Shown here in pieces: positions 56,401-62,640 of a stretch of DNA of 64,000 bases (positions within the stretch are counted from its first letter, which is position 1; every line of letters begins with the position of its first letter). The position numbers were made by a program, and so were the translations under genes. Below the pieces are notes generated by a model. It saw nothing but the letters and a program-made list of their open reading frames with translations, ran no database searches and was not told where the DNA came from. This DNA is from Bedellia somnulentella. Its lineage: Eukaryota; Arthropoda; Insecta; Lepidoptera; Bedelliidae. The stretch is taken from positions 14,806,323 to 14,870,322 of the forward strand of contig OY755188.1 of NCBI GenBank assembly GCA_963576735.1, read 5' to 3'.

Positions 56401-59400
56401 TCTCGGCTCATTAAGGTCGGATATACCGTTTAGGAGGGGTTAGGTTATATGCAAAATACAAAAGTCGGATGTAAATGGAGCTTCGCTTCAAATAAATATT
56501 TAAACCTTACATATTTTAATACATACATATATTCACGGCTATAAATCCCAAGAAGGGGTAGCCAGAGCTAAGGAATTAGAAATTCCTCAGCCACTTTTGG
56601 AAATGTGAGTGGGAAAAAGATGGTATAAATAAATAAAGGTTGTTGGTGATGGGTCTCCAACCGCATCGCCCAAAAATCCCTTAAAAAGCCCCAATACTGT
56701 TAGTTGCCCCTTACGTACACCCACCGGAAGAAATGGGGTAGTGCTATTCTAAGCCGACACTACACATAATTTTAATGTTATTTAAATTTCCAGGAACGAA
56801 CAAACAAGTTATCGGCTAGAAAGCAAGCGTTGACTCCAAACACCCTTTTCCGTAGTTTAGCCACTTCGCCTCTTGGAAAGAGAAATAGGACTGCCGCTGG
56901 ATTGCCTGCCACTGCTGAGAAGAATAGGTGAGGTTTATAGCACACATACACTCACGGCCATAAATCCCAAAAAGGGGTAGCCAGAGCTTTAAAGCTAGAA
57001 ACTCCTTAGCCACATTGGGAGTTGATAGGGGACAAGATGGTAGAAATAAAGTATCGATGTTGATAGTTTTCCAATTGGTGGATGGCATTGCCCAGAAACC
57101 ACTTAAAAAAGCCCCATACCGTTAGTCGCCTCTTACGACACCCGTGGGTAGAAAGGCGTACTATAAACATAGATCAAAGATTTATATCACAATTTAGTCA
57201 ATGTGCCATTTACATCCCCGAAAAGGGGGTAATGATAAGATACAATAATGAAAATAAATTAATGTTTGCAGGGTGCCAACAAAACGCCAATTGATCACAG
57301 GAAGTGCGACTAAAGCCATGGCATCTGTCACTAATAATTTGTCAGCACTAAAAAGATCCGCTATTTCTACTGTCAAAAGGTATTTTTTTTGCTTCTCTTG
57401 TTTTATACATACATACTTATACTCACGGCTATAAATCCCTTAACGGGGTAGCCAGAGCTTTGGAATAAAAAAATCCTCAGCCACTTTTGGATGTTGATTG
57501 GGGAAAAGATGGTAATAATAAATGTTTTTGGTGACGGGTCCCCAACCGCATCGCCCAAAAATCACTTAAAAAGCCCCTATACCCTTAGTCGCCTCTTACG
57601 ACACCCGTGGGTGTAGGGGTAGCGACATTTTAAGCCGGCACTACACGGCAATATAAAATATATTGTTGCTTAAAATTTGTATAATTGTCACGAAGATTTT
57701 AGATTGAAATCACTTTTTTTATATGTGAAACAAAATGTATACAATTTATATTGAGGGTAGTTAACAGTTTTGTCGAAGTGATTACAGTTTAACCCTTTAT
57801 AAGAGTCAGCATAGCTAGTACGAGCGACCTTTTAATTAGGTATCGCGTCATATAAAACAGCCATCTCTTACGCACTTACTTAGTATCGTATACTGACATC
57901 TCATTCTAACCGACATCATGACGATAAAATAGCACTTATACTAGGCCTCCTGGTTATATATTGGACACCAAGATTTCAACCTTACCTACCTTCAAATAGA
58001 AGTGAAATACAATGTTTTTTTATCATACCCCTGCCCGACGTAAAGATAAACTTGTTTTGCCAGAGCCAATATTGGAAATTTATAAAAAAAGCCCATACTA
58101 CATGTCCATATTAATCTTTAATAAATTACCGATCGATATAAAAAACCAAGAAAATATAAAGCACTTTTGTACAAAATTAAAGAACTTTCTGATTAATAAA
58201 TGTTATTACTCCATAAACGAATTTTTAAATGATACATTTTAAGATTGTTCAAATTGAGATAAAAGGCTTATTACTGTTTTGTTTTTATTGTTAAGAAGTT
58301 TATTTTATTTAGATATAAGTTTTAATGTTTATGCTACATCCTTTCAGGATGCATGTACTTCCCTGTATGAATATTACATCTTTCCACCTGTAATAAATGT
58401 GTACATGTATGCAAATAAATAAATTGAAATTGAAATTGAAATTATAAAGGGTTAACTACTTATCAAACTATAATTTCGTTCATACATTCGGTGGTGAATT
58501 TAAGGATATTCTAATTCTGAAATATCTTATGCTCCATAAAGCCCATTGTTCAATGACATGCAAAGGGTAACTTTATTCATACTATAGAAGTCGTCTCTTT
58601 ATAGAAATGATGATATTTAAAATGGGTATAGACTTTTTAGGACCACTATTAGTAAAAAAATATGTATTCTAATATATTTTTCATTCCTTGTAATTTGCAG
58701 TGATTCAGAATCAGATTTTGATGGAATGGAATAATGCCGAGTTCAGGCAAGTTGTCCCTGTTATTTGTAGTTTAGATATTGCAAGGAATGAAAAATATGT
58801 TGTTGTATATGTACTTATTAGTTGTAAAGGACACTTTATTTATAGACTTTCTAGTTTGTAGTAAATCCGAATCTAAATGCGTGAATCCTACACATAATTA
58901 TACCTTCGTTTATCAATTCAATGAGTTAAATGTTATATGACGGTCACATTCATATTATGTTATCATAGTGATGACTTAAAGCAGTACCTCTGCCACTACT
59001 TTAACCATTTACATACATACCTACATATACTCACGGCTATAAATCCCTAGAAGGGGTGGCCAGAGCTAAGGAATTAGAAATGCCTCAGCCACTTTTGGAA
59101 ATGTGAGTGGGGAAAAGATGGTAAAAATAAAGGTTGTTGGTGATGGGTCTCCAACCACATCGCCCAAAAATCCCTTAAAATCCCCAATACCGTTAGTCGC
59201 CTCTTACGTACACCCACCAGAAGAAATGGGGTAGTGCTATTCTAAGCCGACACTACACAGCAAACATTCAACTATTTACCTTGAGTTATAAATAAAATAA
59301 TAATTGTTTCAGACGTGTAAGTGGTAGATTGGTAGCCCGTGCAATGGTGGATACAACAGCTAATGCTAAAAGAAAACTAGATTATGGTAATGAAAATAGT

Positions 59401-60870
59401 GCTAAGAAACCTTCGAGAGTCGGTGTTAGTGGCAGCATACTTAAACATAAGAGGACAGTAAGTATATACTTAGTTTTTTTGTATGTATTGATGACTTTAG
59501 GAGTAGTTTTGTATAGTGTAGATAGATTTTAGAAAGTATTTAGTTATAGCTCCTTTTAAAAGAGACTATTTAGCAAAAATGGAGATACGTATAATTAGTA
59601 TTCTCCTCTGTGTCAGTTTATGGTTGATTAAATCACGGAGTTATCATATTCTTATTGAAAATATTAAGTGTCGTTCTAAACTTTTAACAAGCATAAAATA
59701 TAATAATAAATAGAATAGATGATTACAGCAATTTGCAATTTACAAATCGGGATGCCAAAACTGGCCCTTAGTTTTTGATTATTCAACATACATACATATA
59801 CTCACGGCTATATTTCCCTTGAAGGGGTAGCCAGAGCTAAGGAATAATAAATTCCTCAGCCACTTTTGGAAGTTGAGTGGGGAAAAGATGGTAAAAATAA
59901 AGGTTTTTGGTGATGGGTCTCCAACAGCATCGCCCAAAAATCCAATAATAAGCCCTAATACCCTTAGTCGCCTCTTACGACACCGGTGGGTAGAAAGGGG
60001 TAGCGACATTCTAAGCCGGCACTACATGGCAAAGGCAACTTATTCAACTCGACTGGAAAAATACAAAATACGAAACGATACATTCATATATTCACGTCTA
60101 AAATAGGGGTGACCAGAGCTTTAGAATTGACATAGCTACACTAGTTATATTTACACCAGTCAAAAGCACTTAAAAAGCCCCATAACCTAAGGCGCCTTGT
60201 TAGTCAATCACGACAAGACATGAGTTAGTGCTATTCTAAGCCGCTCATGGCCGACAATATATGTATGTCTACATGAATTCTGTATAGTACACAAAGTATA
60301 AGTTACCACTCTTTTTATACTCATTCATTCATACATTCTTCATATACTCACGGCTATAAATCCCTAGATGGGGTAGCCAGAGCTGAGAAATTAGAAATTC
60401 CTCAGCCACTTTTGGAAAGTTGAGCGGGGAAAAGATGGTAAAATAAAGGTTGTTGGTCGTGGGTCTCCAACCGCATCGGCCAAAAATCCCTTAAAAGTCC
60501 CAATACCGTTAGTCGCCTTTTACGTACACCCACCGGAAAAATTGGGGTAATGCTATTCTAAGTCGACACTACACAGCAGGTACATTGTTTTACTATTTGT
60601 TTTTGTTTTGTTGATATTTATTTTTTTAAAAATATTCATATATGTATCAGTATATCTATTTCTTCCTTTTTATTCTCAACACAATATGTTTCCAAACCCA
60701 TTCCCTCACTATACCATTATTGTTAATAGTCTGGCGGAAAACGACGAAGTGCGGGTCGAAAGTCACTTTCCAAACATATGGATACTAGTGTGGCTGTACG
60801 AGACCCTCTTCAGGACACAACTCTGCTTACCACTTACACCGATTTTAAGGTTGGTTATATTATTAGATAG
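39961..60870 (+). CDS. feo: PRC1/Ase1/MAP65-family microtubule crosslinker (fascetto-like)
   Basis: It bundles antiparallel microtubules at the anaphase spindle midzone and is needed for cytokinesis (family knowledge). I joined coding exons 39961-39995, 40251-40450, 45661-45781, 46484-46713, 47233-47381, 48083-48250, 52121-52293, 54556-54703, 55306-55434, 56794-56927, 57272-57379, then 59313-59457 and 60730-60870. Each has AG/GT edges, and phases match at every join, although the last acceptor is weak. The model gives ~626 residues. The start reads MITITEDVKKLFNEVQREI. Exons 2-6 are coiled-coil rod. Exons 7-9 form the spectrin-fold microtubule-binding domain, with KIKQLWDKCMYSDEQRKDF and GRYHNRGGQLLREEKERK as the diagnostic blocks. 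Exons 10-13 are a basic, Ser/Pro-rich tail with TSPLGKR, a possible Cdk1 site, and TTYTDFK near the end. An alternative short end lies at 58701-58734. Exon 1 sits 3' of a CCAAT/CHR-like promoter. Introns are full of SINEs and hold an SLC6-like gene. The symbol is by homology to Drosophila. Confidence 0.92.
40655..40888 (-). repeat. SINE-B copy in PRC1 intron 2
   Basis: Divergent but complete; head ...CCGACAATACACAGCT. GCCTAAT before it and GCCTAAC ~20 bp after it hint at a target duplication. Confidence 0.8.
41045..41160 (-). repeat. RTE-like LINE 3' scrap
   Basis: Antisense GGTGTAGGCAGAGACTTC and TTTTGTATGATCGC match the last ~100 bp of the LINE. Confidence 0.6.
41234..41352 (-). repeat. 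SINE-B copy, 5' truncated, 11-bp TSD
   Basis: AGTTATTTGTA at 41223-41233 and 41353-41363 brackets only the 3' 119 bp. It is clean evidence that SINE-B inserts truncate 5' like LINEs. Confidence 0.92.
41364..42480. other. Intronic region upstream of the SLC6-like gene
   Basis: AT-rich. 41826-41960 contains a possible antisense LINE 3' end (TTTATTCGCTGCTGC). No clear promoter motif is visible for the nested gene. Confidence 0.4.
42481..44247 (+). CDS. Divergent SLC6-type (sodium:neurotransmitter symporter family) protein, intronless
   Basis: A single 588-codon frame with a good start (GGCATCATGGAGG) and about 12 hydrophobic segments. Family marks are LGYLLGCVFIGIPLAYMEVA with IGQF after segment 2, a large loop between segments 3 and 4 with several Cys and NYT, then FKRYVSLKWSLLF before segment 5. 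The family's signature near segment 1 (GxGNxWRFPY) is absent and replaced by AGLSSLDYFVY. The ion-site region of segment 6 reads SLCIGTGINIDIGS. Canonical Na+/Cl- coupled transport is therefore doubtful. Divergent SLC6 paralogues are known in insects; this probably belongs there. It lies in PRC1 intron 2 on the same strand, lacks introns and may be a retrocopy or a long-resident nested gene. The intact frame argues for function. Substrate unknown. Confidence 0.85.
   Translation: MEATKHNVWGSNMVYLLETYSAYAGLSSLDYFVYSAFDLGMGNAMLGYLLGCVFIGIPLAYMEVAIGQFTSRDCVRIWKIRPILSHVGYLTVIWQILILFYNHMMTSYAAYYGARVFQTDMPFYKCGYWTDENCNIIYVNYTIVDRCYIMEPPVDESCQKVYSTFSEYQFWRYRILKNSNVLKDVLVASCFVSICTFMGCFKRYVSLKWSLLFCVVYPVIGTLMIFVTCLRQKGMIYSIADFVRFNKDHLKNFPRTLMHAVYSLCIGTGINIDIGSKSRFRNPCYINTVITVLSCYFLAVFNVVTVALMQCPHIAYFNSNWDFVSSYQLNVLFERIPLFLRNFSSTSFWLFVIYSSNVCVGLRVNIAITFNLLEHFCNKQAIASKFYGFLSVFASVITFALTIPWFITTGRMQDLHKFVFEHISSVIAILECVVFIYTYGVHKFFEDVHFMQGSSPSLYCKMSWVLSSAFLGVVLCYNGVLIIENDPDLKWWLISYLLILACYLFLVPLLNLVFTSYLFGVKGISVLVGLDPEWGPSDPILRRSRTMFSAKAMTREYLYRKYNLEAGVERRSKQSNIRNNKPVVTMIV
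44740..44815 (-). repeat. SINE-B scrap
   Basis: AGGGGTAGCCAGACCTTC and AACTCAGC keep the SINE-B 3' pattern; the rest is decayed. Confidence 0.45.
44911..45269 (+). repeat. SINE-A copy, full length, 11-bp TSD
   Basis: TATAAATAGTA at 44900-44910 and 45270-45280. It keeps the best-preserved tRNA-like head in the window: TAGCTCAATGGGTAG (A box) and GTTCAAATCCCGG (B box). Confidence 0.94.
45290..45610 (-). repeat. Decayed LINE fragment
   Basis: Words such as CGACATAGGACTCCC, AGATCTCCACAACGACCGG and TGGATGCCATTCGAGAACC come from the antisense 3' coding part of a LINE. What looks like the same family leaves traces at 18060-18230 and 62475-62530. No usable frame. Confidence 0.5.
45795..45943 (-). 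repeat. SINE-B copy, 5' truncated
   Basis: It starts 13 bp downstream of the PRC1 exon 3 donor (exon end 45781). The tail and 3' ~150 bp are present. Confidence 0.82.
46391..46450 (+). repeat. SINE-B 3' scrap
   Basis: TCTGGCTACCTC then TTTATAGCTGTGAATA, ~35 bp upstream of the exon 4 acceptor. Confidence 0.5.
46883..47000 (+). repeat. RTE-like LINE 3' fragment
   Basis: TGGATGTAAACGAAGCTAG to GTCGTGAGTATATTTATTT; the tail has drifted to (TTTA)n. Confidence 0.87.
47486..47735 (-). repeat. SINE-B copy with 11-bp TSD
   Basis: ATTGTGGTATG at 47475-47485 and 47736-47746; full length, in PRC1 intron 5. Confidence 0.93.
48607..52015 (+). mobile_element. RTE-like LINE split by another LINE, 11-bp TSD
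   Basis: ATACACTCCAT at ~48596-48606 and 52015-52025 bounds the nest. The host LINE runs 48607-48808 (RKVCNVMLCDRVRND ... LRWFGHIERMDDSK). It resumes at 51762 (ADVEGNVSRGRPRRTHLDQ ... SAYPNGN) with the TATG tail at 51985-52015. It lies in PRC1 intron 6. Confidence 0.87.
48809..51761 (-). mobile_element. RNase H-containing LINE (I/LOA/R1-type group), 5' truncated
   Basis: AGATATATA at 48800-48808 and 51762-51770 is its target duplication; the tail on the minus strand is (AAT)n. The frame keeps reverse transcriptase (FNPFKSPGLDGIFPALLQ, PKSFRPISLTSFLLKTLERL, GCPQGGVLSPLLWNMVVDSL, GYADDLTILL). A complete-looking RNase H follows (VRVYTDGSKTNQGTGAGVYS, HNTVFQAECLGI, IISDSASVLQAL, WIKGHSGSLGNDAADELA). 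A Cys/His knuckle ends it (SPLCRACMKADETHVLQEC). One in-frame TAG at 49298-49300 separates the RNase H from the knuckle. The upstream endonuclease domain is missing, so it cannot act on its own. The frame upstream of 51761 is antisense host LINE, not part of this protein. Confidence 0.9.
52362..52698 (+). repeat. SINE-A copy, slightly 5' truncated, 11-bp TSD
   Basis: TCCATTATAGA at 52351-52361 and 52699-52709. It starts inside the tRNA-like head (ACTCGGTTATCGTGC). Confidence 0.93.
52710..53135. repeat. Probable LINE 3' tail and unassigned sequence
   Basis: AGAATAGAAAACTCTTTATTGC and CATCAAAAAG also appear near 23850-23885 as AGAATAGAAAAC...CATCAAAAAA, which suggests a shared antisense LINE 3' end. 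From 52880 a GC-richer stretch with AGACCACTAAGG looks repeat-derived. Confidence 0.45.
53136..53182 (-). repeat. SINE-C 3' cassette, isolated
   Basis: Antisense AAAACCTCATGTGGGGATTA plus the TTTTTGTTCATG side; no tRNA head nearby. Confidence 0.7.
53258..54480. repeat. Two SINE-C pieces around a Helitron
   Basis: 53258-53292 is the antisense SINE-C 3' cassette. 54278-54300 (TTACTAATAAATAAAG) continues it after the Helitron. Then a second SINE-C lies in plus orientation (54305-54465) with a tRNA-like head at 54349-54420 (AGCTCAATTGG, GGTTCGATTCCC). The pair is head-to-head, as at 61011-61265. Confidence 0.75.
53293..54277 (+). mobile_element. Non-autonomous Helitron, 985 bp
   Basis: 5' TCTATACTTATAATAAATC and 3' CGATCCACTAG, between host A (53292) and T (54278). 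It lies in the same position of a SINE-C as the copy at 14928-15943. It includes (GTCT)n at about 53413-53452. No Rep/helicase. Confidence 0.92.
54755..55008 (+). repeat. SINE-B copy in PRC1 intron 8
   Basis: Full length; one of only two SINE-B copies in sense orientation within PRC1. Confidence 0.9.
55113..55200 (-). repeat. SINE-B 3' fragment, decayed
   Basis: ACATACATATATTCACG and CAGCCATTTTTGGAAG; the rest is lost. It lies ~105 bp upstream of an acceptor. Confidence 0.65.
55465..55909. mobile_element. MITE with 17-bp inverted ends
   Basis: TAATAGGCTATTTGACT at the left and its inverse AGTCAAATAGCCTATTA at the right enclose a 445-bp non-coding, GC-richer core (GACGTAGATTGCGC, AGCCGCCATATTAC). 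It inserted 30 bp after the PRC1 exon 9 donor. The superfamily is not assigned; TTA at both sides could be a target duplication. Confidence 0.8.
55910..56225. other. Intronic, one RTE-like scrap
   Basis: ACCAACGAGGTTGGTAGAGG then AATCGCCACTTTTT resembles a very decayed RTE-like 3' end. Otherwise unassigned. Confidence 0.3.
56241..56285 (+). repeat. 45-bp SINE-C 3' end with 15-bp TSD
   Basis: AAATTACAGAGAGCT at 56226-56240 and 56286-56300 brackets only the cassette AATCCCCACATGAGG...GAACAAAAAGATTT. It is an extreme 5' truncation that proves the cassette is a retroelement 3' end. Confidence 0.92.
56521..56764 (-). repeat. SINE-B copy ending 29 bp before an exon
   Basis: Full length. ATTTTAAT on both sides suggests a short duplication. 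The head ends at 56764 and PRC1 exon 10 starts at 56794, so the SINE supplies sequence next to the branch-point and pyrimidine region. Confidence 0.88.
56943..57160 (-). repeat. SINE-B copy starting 15 bp after an exon
   Basis: GATAGGGG subfamily. The tail side lies at 56943, just after the exon 10 donor (exon end 56927). The head is truncated at GAAAGGCGTAC. Confidence 0.85.
57406..57649 (-). repeat. SINE-B copy
   Basis: Full length; a mosaic of two subfamilies: its 3' half matches the GGGTGATCG type, its 5' half the GCGACATT type. Confidence 0.88.
57793..58451. mobile_element. TTAA-flanked element (piggyBac-like MITE) carrying a LINE end
   Basis: TTAA at 57789-57792 and 58452-58455. The ends CCCTTTATAA and its inverse TTATAAAGGG are perfect 10-bp inverted repeats. 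TTAA targets and CCC...GGG ends are piggyBac hallmarks. The left ~170 bp is related to 28690-29385. The right part is a LINE 3' end. Confidence 0.65.
57965..58442 (+). repeat. LINE 3' end with (AAATTG)n tail
   Basis: A 76-codon frame (58012-58242) reads YYMSILIFNKLPIDIKN then FCTKLKNFLINKCYYSINEF, the typical C-terminal end of a LINE reverse transcriptase. It ends ATGCAAATAAATAAATTG and GAAATT repeats. Confidence 0.7.
58670..58802 (+). other. Inverted repeat around the alternative PRC1 exon
   Basis: 58670-58694 pairs with 58778-58802. All 25 positions can pair in RNA, with three or four G-U pairs; the core is ATTTTTCATTCCTTG against CAAGGAATGAAAAAT. The loop holds the splice acceptor and the short coding exon. 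It could be an RNA hairpin controlling the exon or the ends of a tiny transposon. Confidence 0.75.
58701..58734 (+). CDS. feo: Alternative terminal coding exon of PRC1
   Basis: After the acceptor TTGTAATTTGCAG, and in the right phase to continue from 57379, it encodes SDSESDFDGME and stops (TAA 58732-58734). It would give a ~542-residue isoform lacking the last ~84 residues of the basic tail. No AATAAA lies close downstream, so support is splicing phase and peptide style only. Confidence 0.55.
59011..59261 (-). repeat. SINE-B copy, 52 bp before an exon
   Basis: Full length, of the GGTGGGTGTACGTAAGAGG subfamily, just upstream of the PRC1 exon at 59313. Confidence 0.9.
59313..59457 (+). CDS. 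feo: PRC1 tail exon (long isoform)
   Basis: The acceptor AATTGTTTCAG and donor GTAAGT enclose 145 bp in correct phase from 57379. It encodes a basic segment (RRVSGRLVARAMVDTTANAK, then KLDYGNENSAKKPSRVG). Lys/Arg and Ser richness fits the unstructured microtubule-binding tail of PRC1. Confidence 0.8.
59788..60031 (-). repeat. SINE-B copy with 9-bp TSD
   Basis: TTATTCAAC at 59779-59787 and 60040-60048. The head carries a few extra bases (GCAAAGGCAAC) beyond the usual start. Confidence 0.88.
60064..60262 (-). repeat. SINE-B copy, decayed
   Basis: AGGGGTGACCAGAGC and AAAAAGCCCCATAACC remain; the middle is deleted. Confidence 0.6.
60330..60577 (-). repeat. SINE-B copy
   Basis: Full length with a drifted tail (CATTCATTCATACATTC). 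Confidence 0.88.
60730..60870 (+). CDS. feo: Probable last coding exon of PRC1
   Basis: It starts after ATTGTTAATAG in phase 0 from 59457 and encodes SGGKRRSAGRKSLSKHMD and LLTTYTDFK. TTYTDF resembles the conserved TYSEF near the end of vertebrate PRC1, which supports the exon strongly. Reading on gives VGYIIR and TAG (60868-60870), with AATAAA at 60955-60960. Alternatively a donor at 60850 (GTTGGT) leads to a further exon outside my recognition. Confidence 0.72.
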   Translation, partial: SGGKRRSAGRKSLSKHMDTSVAVRDPLQDTTLLTTYTDFKVGYIIR

Positions 60871-60954
60871 CATGTTAGTATGATTTCTTAGTTAGTCACC
60901 TATGTGAGAAAAAACATGTTTTTTAAAATTTAGTAATTTTGTTTTAAATTTTAA

Positions 60955-60960
60955 AATAAA
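60955..60960 (+). terminator. feo: Poly(A) signal, PRC1 long form
   Basis: AATAAA 85 bp after the stop at 60868-60870. Confidence 0.5.
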
Positions 60961-61010
60961 TCATGATTAAAAACTAGATTTTGATACTTGATTTAATAGT
61001 TATAAGAGTA

Positions 61011-61265
61011 ATAAATAAAGAATAAATAAAGGAAAGAAAAATTTCGACACAGGCGGGGATCGAACCCGCGACCTCGGGTAAACGCCCCGACGCTCTGCCA
61101 ACTGAGCTACCGTGTCAATTGGCTGCCAGTGCGACGTTTGCCAGTGACAGTGGGGCGTTTACCCGAGGTCGCGGGTTCGATCCCCGCCTGTGTCGAAATT
61201 TTTCTTTCTTTTATTTATTAGTAATAATCCCCACATGAGGTTTTCATGAACAAAAAGATTTAAAT
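61011..61265. repeat. Inverted SINE-C pair within one 14-bp TSD
   Basis: TAGTTATAAGAGTA at 60997-61010 and 61266-61279 is perfect. The left arm is antisense, with a whole tRNA-like head (61046-61117; AACTGAGCTACCGTGTC). The right arm is sense, from mid-head (GGGGCGTTTACCCGAGG) to the 3' cassette. It provides the empty site for the Helitron insertions, at 61224/61225. Confidence 0.92.
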
Positions 61266-61338
61266 TAGTTATAAGAGTACATTGTCAGTGTGTTAATGAT
61301 AAATATTGATGCTGATTTAGTCTAGTTCAATTTATTAA

Positions 61339-62315
61339 CCCTAGAAAGATAATCATATTTTGATGTGCGGGAAAGATAATCTTACGCCTCTGGAGCGCAC
61401 GATATAGTGACCCCCCTAGTGGTCGTAAATGATTTGCTTATTATAATTATTTCTTTTAATCGTCACTTCCATACTTTATTGAAGAAATAAAAGGCATTTT
61501 TTTTAAAAAATTTTTAATATTCTAGAAAAAATACTAAAAACTCTAAACCTCTTAGAAAATTAACAAAAAAATCAGACTTCTTTTTAAGTACGCTATAATT
61601 ATTTTCAATCGTTTATAACAATCACAAAACTTTTGTTTTTTTTATATGAACATAATTACTTATAAAAATAAAAGACTTTGGCACAATATTTACCACATTA
61701 TATGCAGTAGATGCAGATATCTTTTTTGTGCTCTCCACAGACACACTTCTTGCACTCAGCGCAAGTCATTTTTGACATCCGCTTTTTTGTCGAGGTGCAT
61801 ATGTCACAATATCGCCTTTTCTTGGGCACTGGTTCATTTTGGACATCCTCAGGAACTTCTTCAGTAGAAATTGGCAATGCACTCTGTATAGCGATCCGGG
61901 CTGAACGTTTCAGGGTCGGTTTGCCCAATCGACTTCTCATCCAGGGTTCTGTGAGTTGACTACTCAACATTTTCATATATCGCCTACGGTTCAAGGGCTT
62001 CTCGTTCTTGACTGACTTATTATTATTATAAAAATATAAGTAAAAACAACATAAAGTTACAAAATAAACAATAAATCGTACATCACATAAAGTGTTAAAA
62101 GTTACACAAAAGATAATCTTGCGCTTCGCGAGCGCATCGGCCTCTAAAAACAGCGAAACTAAAGTACTTACCGACTCAGCACTTCCGTCCCGCTGTCCAA
62201 CTCGGTGGCCTAAGAGATTACAAGAAAGAATGGGTTCGGGCGCGCGACCGTTGAAAAGAGACGACGATATTTAGGTTTAGCGTGCGCCTCAGAGGCACAG
62301 ATTATCTTTCTAGGG
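61339..62315 (-). mobile_element. Internally deleted piggyBac-like element
   Basis: TTAA at 61335-61338 and 62316-62319. The terminal CCCTAGAAAGATAATC and its inverse GATTATCTTTCTAGGG match the known piggyBac end pattern. It is 977 bp, against about 2.5 kb for complete members, so it depends on transposase from elsewhere. Confidence 0.93.
61698..61994 (-). pseudogene. C-terminal remnant of piggyBac transposase
   Basis: About 99 residues, opening NRRRYMKMLSSQLTEPWM. The Cys-rich C-terminal domain follows (RYCDICTSTKKRMSK, then CAECKKCVCGEHKKDICIYC) that binds the element ends. The catalytic Asp-bearing core is absent. The stop is at 61698-61700. The frame is open upstream only into non-homologous, AT-rich sequence, which marks the deletion breakpoint. 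Confidence 0.88.
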
Positions 62316-62319
62316 TTAA

Positions 62320-62600
62320 TAATAGTGCATGTTTTGTATCCCTAAAATTATGTTCAATTTAATCCTAGCGTGTACTTATCTATTATTAGTTGTGTATTCG
62401 AATGAGAACTTTCTGTTGAGAAAATTTTGCGAAATTTACAGCGTTTGTAGTTTGTAGTTGACTTCTTCATCTTTTGCTTTATCACTTAATAGTAGCCTAC
62501 TGCTGGACATAGGCCCTCTCTAAAGATCCCTAAATGTATAAAAAATAATAATAATATAATAATTATTATAATAGACCCGCCACAACCTTTTAAATCAAGT
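62320..62600. other. Intergenic with a LINE scrap
   Basis: 62485-62530 (GTAGCCTACTGCTGGACATAG then GCCCTCTCTAAAGATC, allowing minor changes) is the common LINE motif noted near 45320. The rest is AT-rich. Confidence 0.4.
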
Positions 62601-62640
62601 ATTTAACTTGGAATTTGCAAAACATAATTTTTAAACATAC

